Source: Propionibacteriaceae bacterium
GTDB lineage: Bacteria; Actinomycetota; Actinomycetes; Propionibacteriales; Propionibacteriaceae
NCBI GenBank assembly: GCA_003158895.1
Contig: PMLO01000097.1
Location: 7,208-14,068 of the forward strand
DNA: 6,861 nucleotides
Reading direction: 5' to 3'
Shown here: one piece after another, positions 1-5,321 of the stretch
Numbering within the stretch: position 1 is the stretch's first letter
How the letters are laid out: each line of letters opens with the position of its first letter
Translations under genes and position numbers: made by a program
The notes under the pieces: generated by a model
Databases searched by the model: none
What the model was told of the DNA's origin: nothing
The model's input: only the letters and a program-made list of their open reading frames with translations

Positions 1-479
1 AAACGTCCCCAACGAAGTGCTTTGTCCCAGCCCGCCGGTACGGTCAGCTGAGGCAACCGGGCCTTCTTCCGGACCCACGTCAGGGCATCCTGGATGGCGC
101 CGAACGGGCAGATCCAGCCGCAGAACACGTTGCCCACAAGGACGACAGCCACGAGGACGGCAAGGCCGAGAACCAGGTTCGACGGGTGCGTCTTGCTGAT
201 GAAGTGGCCTGTCGTGATCCACGTGACGAGCGTCTCCACCCCACCGAACGGGCACAGCGCGTCCACCGAGGGGCTTTCGGAGCCGCTCAGAACCTGATTC
301 CGTACGGCGGCGACGATGATCCACGCCGCGAACACCAACTGAACGATCCGGCGCGAGCCTTTCAGCCGCTTCATGCCGCGGAGTCGACGCTGCGCGCGAC
401 TCAGCTTCGTACGCTCTTTCTGCTGCGTACCTGTTCGTGTGTCCGACACGTCACTCCCATCGCCTGGTCGTGAAAGCAT
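1..479 (-). CDS. NapH/NosR-like 4Fe-4S membrane protein, 5' part (truncated by left window edge)
   Basis: Seen: reading the minus strand from ATG at 479 gives 159 residues with no stop before the edge. A basic Arg/Lys/Gln-rich N-terminus (about 20-45) is followed by a hydrophobic helix (about 45-60), then ALCPFGGVETL (Cys76), a second helix (about 101-118) and FCGWICPFGAIQ (Cys120, Cys124). Family knowledge: the CGWxCPFG signature after a membrane helix marks NapH/NosR/YccM-type polyferredoxin membrane proteins, which pass electrons through 4Fe-4S clusters at the membrane. The usual second half with further CxxCxxCxxxCP ferredoxin motifs would lie outside the window. Start: ATG 479 has no clear ribosome-binding site; the in-frame GTG at 449 has GGGAG just upstream and is a real alternative. 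Electron donor and acceptor cannot be told from here. The gene is divergent from the DUF3566 gene. The family assignment is firm; the role is inferred. Confidence 0.82.
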   Translation of the reverse strand, partial: MLSRPGDGSDVSDTRTGTQQKERTKLSRAQRRLRGMKRLKGSRRIVQLVFAAWIIVAAVRNQVLSGSESPSVDALCPFGGVETLVTWITTGHFISKTHPSNLVLGLAVLVAVVLVGNVFCGWICPFGAIQDALTWVRKKARLPQLTVPAGWDKALRWGR

Positions 480-661
480 CTCGGCCGTTTGTGAAGGAAC
501 GGTGAAGGAGACGTGATGATTGGAGGCGGATGTGGGCGCAGGTGCTGGCCGCTGGACCCGGAGAAGGCTCGAGACAGGATGGAGACGTTTCGGACCGGGG
601 TGTTCCCTCCGGTACCGTTGACTCGGTTGCAGCCTGCAAAGCGGTCCGGAGGTGTCCGACG
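480..661. other. Divergent intergenic region with GTGAAGGA repeats
   Basis: This 182-bp stretch separates the divergent Fe-S protein and DUF3566 genes. It holds two exact GTGAAGGA octamers at 491-498 and 502-509 (11-bp period), with a third at 666-673 just inside the DUF3566 gene and a GTGAA core at 470-474. Read on the minus strand these are TCCTTCAC units. A TTGACT hexamer at 618-623 has no convincing -10 partner. I see no terminator or RNA gene here. The promoters for both flanking genes must lie in or near this stretch, but I cannot place them confidently. Confidence 0.45.
648..652 (+). promoter_or_regulatory. Ribosome-binding site supporting the GTG 662 start
   Basis: GGAGG lies 9 nt upstream of GTG 662. 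It favours this start over the in-frame ATG at 530, whose own GGAGG (522-526) is only 3 nt away from the codon. Confidence 0.55.
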
Positions 662-1642
662 GTGAGTGAAGGAATTCCCGACAGGGAGCGGTGGTCGAAG
701 GACCCGACCGCGCCAGCGATGGACGCGTCCTCGGCTCCGGCCCCCACGAGCGGGCTGCCCGAGCCCGGGGATTCCGAGACCACTGCAGTCCGGCGGCCGA
801 GGGGCACGAAGCCGCGCACGGGAGCGCCTCGCGCGCCGCGGCCCGCTGGTGCCGGTCCGCGCAAGGTCGCGCCGACCCCTGTACCGCCCGTGGCTTCCGA
901 TGCGTCCAACTCCGGCACTCCGACGACTCCCGCAAGCGAGGACAACCTCATGACGCCTGGGCCCAGCTTCTCCGCAGGACTTGACCACTTGCCGAAGGCC
1001 ACCCCCGCCGATGCGTCCTCGTCGCCGTTCGCTGCGCCACATCCCGAGACGGTCGAGCCCTCGTCCGCTCCTGTCTGGAGCTCGCCGGGCTCTGACACTG
1101 AGCCGGCAGCAGCCCCGCAGCCCTCCGTGCTCGAGCGGGCGCGCGCCGGTATGGCAGCAGCGGCAGCCGTGGCCATGGACAAGGTGGCCCAGGTCAGTGC
1201 GCCTGTACTGGCCCCGGCCGTTCCCGCCGCAGATGCCGAGCCGGCGCCACGGGCCGTCGCCCGTCCCCGCCGTACACGTCGGGCTCGTCTGCGCATCTCC
1301 CGCATCGACCCGTGGTCGGTGATGAAGACATCACTGCTGTTCGGCATCGCGGGCGGCATCATCTTCGTCGTCGCCACGTACGTGCTGATGAGCGTCATCG
1401 AGGCGACGGGCCTGTTCACCGCCATCAACTCGATGGTCAAGGACATCCTCGCCTCACCGACGGACACGACGACGTTCGACATCACGACCTACATCAACAC
1501 GAAGCGGGCGACCGGCCTGGCCGCACTCATCGGTGCGATCGACGTGGTGATCTTCACGGCCCTCGCGACGGTGTTCTCGTTCCTGTACAACCTGTCGGCC
1601 ACGATGCTCGGCGGCCTCGAGATCACCCTCGCCGAGGACTGA
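662..1642 (+). CDS. DUF3566 two-helix membrane protein with long disordered N-terminus
   Basis: Seen: from GTG 662 the protein is 326 residues. Residues 1-205 are rich in Pro, Ala, Ser and Thr and look disordered. An Arg-rich patch (about 200-212, RPRRTRRARLRISRIDPWSV) precedes a hydrophobic helix (about 222-247), a polar stretch with DILASPTDTTTFDITTYINT, and a second helix (about 284-308) ending in LGGLEITLAED. Family knowledge: RISRIDPWSVMK...GGLEITL is the actinobacterial DUF3566 domain, a small membrane protein of unknown function normally encoded right after gyrA (Mycobacterium tuberculosis Rv0007 is an example). Start: an in-frame ATG at 530 would add 44 low-complexity residues but has a badly spaced ribosome-binding site. 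Neighbours: cysE begins 58 bp downstream on the same strand with no terminator visible, so the two may be co-transcribed. No gyrase gene is nearby in the window. Family assignment is firm; function unknown. Confidence 0.85.
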   Translation: MSEGIPDRERWSKDPTAPAMDASSAPAPTSGLPEPGDSETTAVRRPRGTKPRTGAPRAPRPAGAGPRKVAPTPVPPVASDASNSGTPTTPASEDNLMTPGPSFSAGLDHLPKATPADASSSPFAAPHPETVEPSSAPVWSSPGSDTEPAAAPQPSVLERARAGMAAAAAVAMDKVAQVSAPVLAPAVPAADAEPAPRAVARPRRTRRARLRISRIDPWSVMKTSLLFGIAGGIIFVVATYVLMSVIEATGLFTAINSMVKDILASPTDTTTFDITTYINTKRATGLAALIGAIDVVIFTALATVFSFLYNLSATMLGGLEITLAED

Positions 1643-1683
1643 GGGGAATCTTTCGCAGACCTTGTCGCGTTGAGCCGACGATG

Positions 1684-1691
1684 AAGGGAGG
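1684..1691 (+). promoter_or_regulatory. Strong ribosome-binding site of cysE
   Basis: AAGGGAGG ends 9 nt before ATG 1701 and fixes the cysE start. Confidence 0.7.
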
Positions 1692-1700
1692 CGACGAGTC

Positions 1701-2534
1701 ATGACTGACCCTGTTGCCGATAACCAGGTCTGGGACGAGATCCGCCGGGAGGCCGCTCGTGACGCGGCACTCGAGCCGGCGCTCGCCGGCTTCCTGCACG
1801 AGGCGATCCTGCGCCACACCTCGCTCGACTCCGCCCTCGGCACGCTGATCGCGGGCAAGCTCGACGGCCATGGGCTGTCGGCGCTGTCGCTGCGCGACCT
1901 GGCCGCCGAGGCGTTCGAGAGCGACCCGACGATCGGGACGGCGGTCATCGCCGACCTGCAGGCGGTCCTCCAGCGAGACCCGGCGTGCAGGGGCTACTCG
2001 CAGCCGCTCCTGTACTTCAAGGGGTTCATCGCCATCCAGGCGTACCGGATCGGCCACTACTACTGGACCCACAACCACGAGCCGCTGGCGCTGTACCTGC
2101 AGAGCCGGATCTCCGAGGTCTTCGCCGTCGACATCCACCCGGGCGCCCGCCTCGGCAAGGGCATCATGTTCGACCACGCGACGAGCGTCGTCATCGGCGC
2201 GACCGCCGTGGTCGAGGACGACTTCTCGATGCTGCACGAGGTGACGCTCGGCGGTACGGGACGTGCAGGCGGCGACCGTCACCCCAAGATCGGCCGCGGT
2301 GTGATGATCGGAGCAGGCGCCAAGGTGCTGGGCAACATCAAGGTCGGCGAGGGTGCGAAGATCGGCGCCGGCAGCGTCGTACTCAAGGACGTACCGCCAC
2401 ACACGACCGTCGCCGGTGTCCCTGCGAAGGTCGTCAGCTTCCCGCCCGAGTCGTTCCCCGCGCTCACGATGGACCAGTCGATCGACGGCCCGGAGTACGA
2501 CGAGCTGGTGATGGGCTCCGCGTCAGGAGCCTGA
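1701..2534 (+). CDS. cysE: Serine O-acetyltransferase (long, E. coli-type)
   Basis: Role: transfers acetyl from acetyl-CoA to L-serine, giving O-acetylserine, the first step of cysteine synthesis in the cytoplasm. Seen: 277 residues, close to the 273 of E. coli CysE. The N-terminal helical SATase domain (about 10-140, containing LQRDPACRGYSQPLLYFKGFIAIQAYRIGH) is complete. The left-handed beta-helix follows with VDIHPGARLGKGIMFDHAT, VTLGGTG, GGDRHPKIGRGVMIGAGAKVLG and GAGSVVLKDVPPHTTVAGVPA. By gapless alignment to E. coli, Asp144 and His159 match the catalytic Asp143/His158, Asp93 matches Asp92 and Arg193 matches Arg192. The C-terminal MDQ (257-259), part of the cysteine-feedback tail, is present. 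Odd: the usual GETAVI motif reads GATAVV, so Ala167 replaces Glu166. Many actinobacteria have a shorter CysE without the full N-domain, so transfer is possible but not shown. It converges on the phosphatase gene with a 12-bp overlap. A cysK is not seen nearby. Confidence 0.95.
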   Translation: MTDPVADNQVWDEIRREAARDAALEPALAGFLHEAILRHTSLDSALGTLIAGKLDGHGLSALSLRDLAAEAFESDPTIGTAVIADLQAVLQRDPACRGYSQPLLYFKGFIAIQAYRIGHYYWTHNHEPLALYLQSRISEVFAVDIHPGARLGKGIMFDHATSVVIGATAVVEDDFSMLHEVTLGGTGRAGGDRHPKIGRGVMIGAGAKVLGNIKVGEGAKIGAGSVVLKDVPPHTTVAGVPAKVVSFPPESFPALTMDQSIDGPEYDELVMGSASGA

Positions 2535-3437
2535 GGCCAGCCCGGCCTTGATCGCGCTCACGACCTCCCGGTAGAGCTGCTCGTTCTTGGCCGCGACGTA
2601 GGGCGGTACGAACTGGCAGGTCGCCGGGTCGAGCTCGACGCGGCTTCCGAAGAGCTCGTCGAGCTGCTGCGGCGTCCAGATCTCTCCGTCGATGCTGCCG
2701 ACGATCGCCGAGGTGTGGGCGGCGATCATGACGGCGGCGGTGTCCCAGACGCTCGACGGGTTCGGGTTGAAGACCGCGTCCGTGTCGTACGTCAGCAGGT
2801 TCATCACCGCCGGGTTGCCCGCGAACGTGAGGCAGAACCAGTCGTCGCCGAGGGCGTCGAAGACCGGCGCGGTGAGGTGACGGGACGCGTGCTTGTACGC
2901 GTTCGCCGCGACGATGTGCTCCTTCGTCGGGTTCGGCGGGGTCGGGCCGCGGAACGGCGCCATGATCGCGTTGTGGGTGGAGCCGATGAGGACGGCGCCG
3001 TCCTCGCGCAGCAGGAACAGGCGACCGTCCGGTGCGGCGCTGAACGCCGTGACGAAGCGCCAGCCGTCGCCCGTGCGCTGTACGACGATGCCGGCCGTGC
3101 ACCAACCCGCACGCTGGCAGCGCCACTGGTTCGAGCCGTCGGCGGGGTCGAGCAGCACGAGCAGCTGGCCGTCGCGGATGCCATCGGGGAGGTACGGATG
3201 CTCCTCGCCGACGACGGTCGCCACGATGTCGAGCTTCGCCGTACCGGGGTGCGCGAGCAGGTTCGCCTGGAAGATCTGGTGCGCGGCCCGGTCGACAACC
3301 AGAGCCGAGTCTCCGAGATGGAGCTCCGCCGGGTCGTACACCTCCTGGTTGGCCGTGCTCAGCATGATGAAGTTCACCGTCGCCGCCAGCGTGTCCCGAA
3401 GCACCGCGAGCAGCAGATCCGTCCGCACCGACATCAT
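2523..3437 (-). CDS. Inositol-monophosphatase-superfamily phosphatase
   Basis: Role: probably a Mg2+-dependent sugar- or inositol-phosphate phosphatase; the substrate is not identifiable. Seen: 304 residues with the three ordered metal-binding signatures of the superfamily: VVGEEH (76-80), LLDPADGSNQW (95-105) and SSVWDTAAVMIA (228-239). Predicted metal ligands are Glu78, Asp97, Asp100 and Asp232. The second motif is unusual: classical inositol phosphatases have DPxDGTxNF and class I fructose bisphosphatases DPLDGSSN, while this has DPADGSNQW followed by an atypical RCQRAGWC. Start: ATG 3437 (or the adjacent ATG 3434) with AGGG about 8 nt upstream. The frame stays open to 3701, but that extension runs antisense through the AraC gene and is unlikely. 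A weak -10-like TACAGT lies at 3465-3470 on the minus strand. The gene is divergent from the AraC regulator across 118 bp and convergent with cysE, its stop overlapping the cysE end by 12 bp. Confidence 0.85.
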   Translation of the reverse strand: MMSVRTDLLLAVLRDTLAATVNFIMLSTANQEVYDPAELHLGDSALVVDRAAHQIFQANLLAHPGTAKLDIVATVVGEEHPYLPDGIRDGQLLVLLDPADGSNQWRCQRAGWCTAGIVVQRTGDGWRFVTAFSAAPDGRLFLLREDGAVLIGSTHNAIMAPFRGPTPPNPTKEHIVAANAYKHASRHLTAPVFDALGDDWFCLTFAGNPAVMNLLTYDTDAVFNPNPSSVWDTAAVMIAAHTSAIVGSIDGEIWTPQQLDELFGSRVELDPATCQFVPPYVAAKNEQLYREVVSAIKAGLASGS

Positions 3438-3555
3438 CGGCGCGCCCTGAGTCCCATGATCAGGACTGTAGTTCGTGGTCGCAGATCCCTGCCGACTCCA
3501 CGCGGAGCACGCGCGATGAGCAGCGCGACTGTGACCCGGCGGTAGGCTGGAAAGC
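3438..3555. other. Divergent intergenic region between phosphatase and AraC genes
   Basis: 118 bp hold the promoters of both genes. On the plus strand the only good element is the AraC -10 (3543-3548). On the minus strand TACAGT at 3465-3470 is a weak -10 candidate without a good -35. Short GC-rich inverted arms (CGCGC...GCGCG) surround 3510-3527, but they could be chance at this GC content. No clear AraC operator can be picked by eye. Confidence 0.35.
3543..3548 (+). promoter_or_regulatory. -10 element (TAGGCT) for leaderless AraC gene
   Basis: TAGGCT fits the actinobacterial TANNNT -10 and stands 7 nt before GTG 3556, so transcription would start at or next to the start codon. No Shine-Dalgarno with proper spacing is present, and no clear -35 is visible 17-18 bp upstream. 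Confidence 0.5.
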
Positions 3556-3957
3556 GTGACGGGGCAGGACCTGGACACGCTCGCGTACCTGCGACGTGCC
3601 CGCGATCTCATGGACCGCGAGTACGCGTCGCCGCTCGACGTGGCGCAGATCGCCCGCGCCTCGTACATGTCGCAGGCGCACTTCTCGCGCCAGTTCCGCA
3701 AGGCGTACGGAGAGACGCCGTACGCCTACCTCATGACCCGCCGCATCGAACGGGCCAAGGCCCTGCTGCGGCGCGGCGACATGTCGGTGACGGACGTCTG
3801 CATGGCGGTCGGCTGTACGTCGCTCGGCTCGTTCAGCGCCCGCTTCACCGAACTGGTCGGAGCGACGCCGACCTCGTACCGGCGCGGCGACCACGCGGCG
3901 CTCGAGACCGTACCGGCGTGCGTGACGAAGGACCTGACCCGCCCCATGCGCACTTGA
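3556..3957 (+). CDS. Small AraC-family transcriptional regulator (DNA-binding domain only)
   Basis: Role: cytoplasmic DNA-binding regulator. Seen: 133 residues, essentially just the AraC/XylS DNA-binding domain. The first helix-turn-helix is about 27-49 (LDVAQIARASYMSQAHFSRQF) and the second about 77-99 (SVTDVCMAVGCTSLGSFSARF), followed by the family signature GATPTSYR (102-109). No sensory or dimerisation domain is present, so any signal must act through abundance or a partner. The C-terminal ETVPACVTKDLTRP (117-130) resembles a tail I recall from short actinobacterial AraC proteins encoded next to VOC-family proteins. Such a VOC gene lies downstream here at 4850, with an oppositely oriented lipoprotein gene in between. 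The start is GTG, likely leaderless (TAGGCT 7 nt upstream). A hairpin element lies directly after the stop. Family is certain; the target genes are inferred. Confidence 0.92.
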   Translation: MTGQDLDTLAYLRRARDLMDREYASPLDVAQIARASYMSQAHFSRQFRKAYGETPYAYLMTRRIERAKALLRRGDMSVTDVCMAVGCTSLGSFSARFTELVGATPTSYRRGDHAALETVPACVTKDLTRPMRT

Positions 3958-4032
3958 CCGTGCGCACAGCCTTGCGAGCCTCCGCACCAACCCGGGTGAC
4001 CTGGTCTTCGCAGCACAAAGGTCGTGCGCGTC
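3958..4032. terminator. Bidirectional hairpin element A between AraC and lipoprotein genes
   Basis: An imperfect long inverted repeat begins at the base after the AraC stop. The outer arms pair GCGCAC (3962-3967) with GTGCGC (4024-4029), extended inwards by CCTT (3970-3973) against AAGG (4018-4021). There is no U-tract, which is common for actinobacterial terminators. It sits between convergent genes, so it could stop transcription from both sides. Its right half matches element B at 23 of 27 positions (4006-4032 against 5294-5320). Confidence 0.55.
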
Positions 4033-4051
4033 CAGCACGTCACCCTCCGAC

Positions 4052-4732
4052 TCAGGCGGCTCCGGCCTGCAGCGGGCGAACGATGAGCAGCGCGATGGAT
4101 GCGTTCTGGCAGGCCGTGTACGAGGTCGTCGCGACGAAGACCGAGTGCGTCTCGTCGGGCGGGTAGACGCGCAGGCCGTCCGCGGTCTTGGGATTGCAGG
4201 TCGCCGCGTCGTAGTTCCCGGCCATGGTGATGCTCAGTTGCGCATGGGCTGCCGCTCCCGGAGCCAGTGTCAGCGTGGTGATCGGGACGCCAGCGGCCTG
4301 ACGGGTCGCCGCGGCGCCCAGCTGGGTGCCGTTGCCGTTGCCGACGAACGACACTCCCGGGTAGCCCTTCACGGTGCACGTGGTGGTGCCCTTGTTGGTG
4401 AGTACGAGGTCGGGGTACGCGTGCCCCGCGCCGCTGCCCGATCCAGCACCCAGCGTCACGGTCAGCTGGCTCGCGAGGCACTTGCCCACACCGGTGGAAG
4501 CAGCCGCCACCGGCGCGCTGGCCGTGGTGCCCGCGGACGTTGCGGCGCTCGCCGACGTGGTCGTGGTCGTCGCGGATGCACTCGCTGCAGCGGTGGTCGC
4601 ACCACCGGCCACGGAGGTCGTCGTGGATCCGCTCGAGCTCGTACTGGGAGTACACCCGGCGAGCGCCGCTGCCGTCGCGACGAGGGTGATCATCGCCGCC
4701 AGTCCCGCGCGTGGACCAGATCCTGTCCGCAT
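4052..4732 (-). CDS. DUF4232 lipoprotein
   Basis: Role: predicted exported lipoprotein anchored on the outer face of the cytoplasmic membrane; molecular function unknown. Seen: 226 residues. A short charged N-region (MRTGSGPR), a hydrophobic h-region and the lipobox LAGC put the lipidated cysteine at Cys27. A Ser/Thr/Ala linker (28-80) of very low complexity is followed by a compact domain (about 84-222) with KCLASQLTVTLG, YPDLVLTNKGTTTCTVKGYPGVSFV, ITTLTLAPGAAAHAQL and YTACQNASIALLIVRPL. Four cysteines (85, 119, 179, 208) could form two disulfides. Family knowledge: the TNKGTxxCxxxGYPGVxF pattern is typical of actinobacterial DUF4232 proteins, often lipid-anchored with a Ser/Thr linker. It is preceded by a good promoter and probably leaderless. 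It stands between the AraC and VOC genes on the opposite strand, so it is not in their operon. Confidence 0.88.
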   Translation of the reverse strand: MRTGSGPRAGLAAMITLVATAAALAGCTPSTSSSGSTTTSVAGGATTAAASASATTTTTSASAATSAGTTASAPVAAASTGVGKCLASQLTVTLGAGSGSGAGHAYPDLVLTNKGTTTCTVKGYPGVSFVGNGNGTQLGAAATRQAAGVPITTLTLAPGAAAHAQLSITMAGNYDAATCNPKTADGLRVYPPDETHSVFVATTSYTACQNASIALLIVRPLQAGAA

Positions 4733-4738
4733 GGCTGG

Positions 4739-4767
4739 ACGCTACTCCCGTCCGACTGCGCTGTCAG
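4739..4767 (-). promoter_or_regulatory. Leaderless promoter of the DUF4232 lipoprotein gene
   Basis: On the minus strand, -35 CTGACA (4767-4762) matches 5 of 6 positions of TTGACA. It is separated by exactly 17 bp from -10 TAGCGT (4744-4739), and only 6 nt then remain before ATG 4732. Transcription would begin at about the start codon, giving a leaderless mRNA. Confidence 0.6.
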
Positions 4768-4836
4768 TCGGCGGAGAAGGGCTCGCCGGCGCCTGTACAG
4801 AGCAGGATTCGAGAAGCCATCCATGGAGGTGCTGAC

Positions 4837-4842
4837 TACCGT
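4837..4842 (+). promoter_or_regulatory. -10 element (TACCGT) deciding the VOC start
   Basis: TACCGT fits TANNNT and lies 7 nt before ATG 4850, the same geometry as at the AraC gene. It supports ATG 4850 over the in-frame ATG 4823, which this element would follow. No clear -35 is visible. Confidence 0.45.
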
Positions 4843-4849
4843 TTCGGAC

Positions 4850-5245
4850 ATGGACCTCACTCTCTCCCGCGCTTTCATCACCGTCACGGATCCTGACAAG
4901 GCGCTCGCGTTCTACCGCGACGTCCTCGGCCTCGACGTCGTCATGGATGTTCCGAACGGGGACTTCCGCTGGATCACCGTGGGCTCGAAGACCCAGCCCG
5001 GCGTCGCGATCGTGCTCAGCAACTACATCCAGGGCTCGCCTGACGACCAGTCGTACATGGCGGGCCTGGTCGCGAAGGGCGCTCTCAACGCCGTCCACTT
5101 CCACACCGACGACCTCGACGGCGTGTTCGCCAAGCTCGCCGAGGCCGGAGCCGAGATCGTGTCGGAGCCGACGACCCAGCCCTGGGGCGCGCGCGACGGA
5201 GCCGTACGCGACCCGTCGGGAAATCTCGTCCGCATCGAGGCCTGA
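4850..5245 (+). CDS. VOC (glyoxalase/bleomycin-resistance fold) family protein
   Basis: Role: a vicinal-oxygen-chelate fold protein, so a metal-dependent enzyme or ligand-binding protein; the substrate is unknown. Seen: 131 residues with the two beta-alpha-beta-beta-beta halves of the fold. The first is SRAFITVTDPDKALAFYRDVLGLDVVMD (6-33) with FRWITVGSKTQPGVAIVL (39-56). The second is LNAVHFHTDDLDGVFAKLAEAGAEIVSEP (79-107) with PWGARDGAVRDPSGNLVRIE (111-130). Possible metal ligands are His83 or His85 and the C-terminal Glu130; the usual first-strand His/Gln is not evident, so metal binding is uncertain. Start: ATG 4850 fits a leaderless transcript; ATG 4823 would add nine residues. Neighbours: divergent from the lipoprotein gene, convergent with the MerR gene across a hairpin, and the likely partner of the small AraC regulator at 3556. 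Fold assignment is firm. Confidence 0.9.
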   Translation: MDLTLSRAFITVTDPDKALAFYRDVLGLDVVMDVPNGDFRWITVGSKTQPGVAIVLSNYIQGSPDDQSYMAGLVAKGALNAVHFHTDDLDGVFAKLAEAGAEIVSEPTTQPWGARDGAVRDPSGNLVRIEA

Positions 5246-5321
5246 CTCACGCGCACACCGTTGCGGCGTCCGGACAACCCCTTCTGAACGGGCCTTCGCG
5301 CCACCAAGGTTGTGCGCGTCA
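5246..5321. terminator. Bidirectional hairpin element B between VOC and MerR genes
   Basis: A perfect 9-bp stem joins ACGCGCACA (5249-5257), starting 3 nt after the VOC stop, to TGTGCGCGT (5311-5319), which touches the MerR stop codon. It extends inwards imperfectly (CC-TTG-GGCG against CGCC-CCAAGG). No U-tract is present. The placement between convergent genes suggests bidirectional termination. The sequence is related to element A throughout, including the order stop codon, left arm, CTTCGC, right arm. Confidence 0.6.

Noticed and set aside
618..646. TTGACT (618-623) as a promoter for the DUF3566 gene
   Set aside because: No TANNNT lies 16-19 bp downstream.
530..661. In-frame ATG 530 extension of the DUF3566 protein
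   Set aside because: GGAGG is only 3 nt from this ATG, the added 44 residues show no recognisable feature, and GTG 662 has a better-spaced ribosome-binding site. It cannot be excluded.
401..1485. Two long minus-strand open frames opposite the DUF3566 gene
   Set aside because: They are Arg/Gly/Ala-rich shadow frames opposite a well-supported gene and show no domain signature.
2464..3126. Open frame overlapping the phosphatase in another phase on the same strand
   Set aside because: Arg-rich composition and no motifs; the phosphatase frame carries all three metal-binding signatures.
3438..3701. N-terminal extension of the phosphatase frame on the minus strand
   Set aside because: It runs antisense through the start of the AraC gene and its residues do not look like part of the phosphatase; the family-like sequence starts at ATG 3437.
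4145..4849. Long upstream extension of the VOC reading frame
   Set aside because: It is Arg-rich antisense of the lipoprotein gene with no VOC similarity; a product of high GC content.
5281..5300. Sequence between the arms of hairpin B as a small RNA or riboswitch
   Set aside because: Too short, no conserved aptamer features, and located between two stop codons.
5305..5314. CAAGGTTGTG in hairpin B, identical to ten bases of the reverse complement of operator copy 1 and its flank
   Set aside because: It lies in the right arm of the terminator-like hairpin, element A has diverged there, and only one half-site is present; a regulator-binding site at the 3' end of its gene is possible but unsupported.
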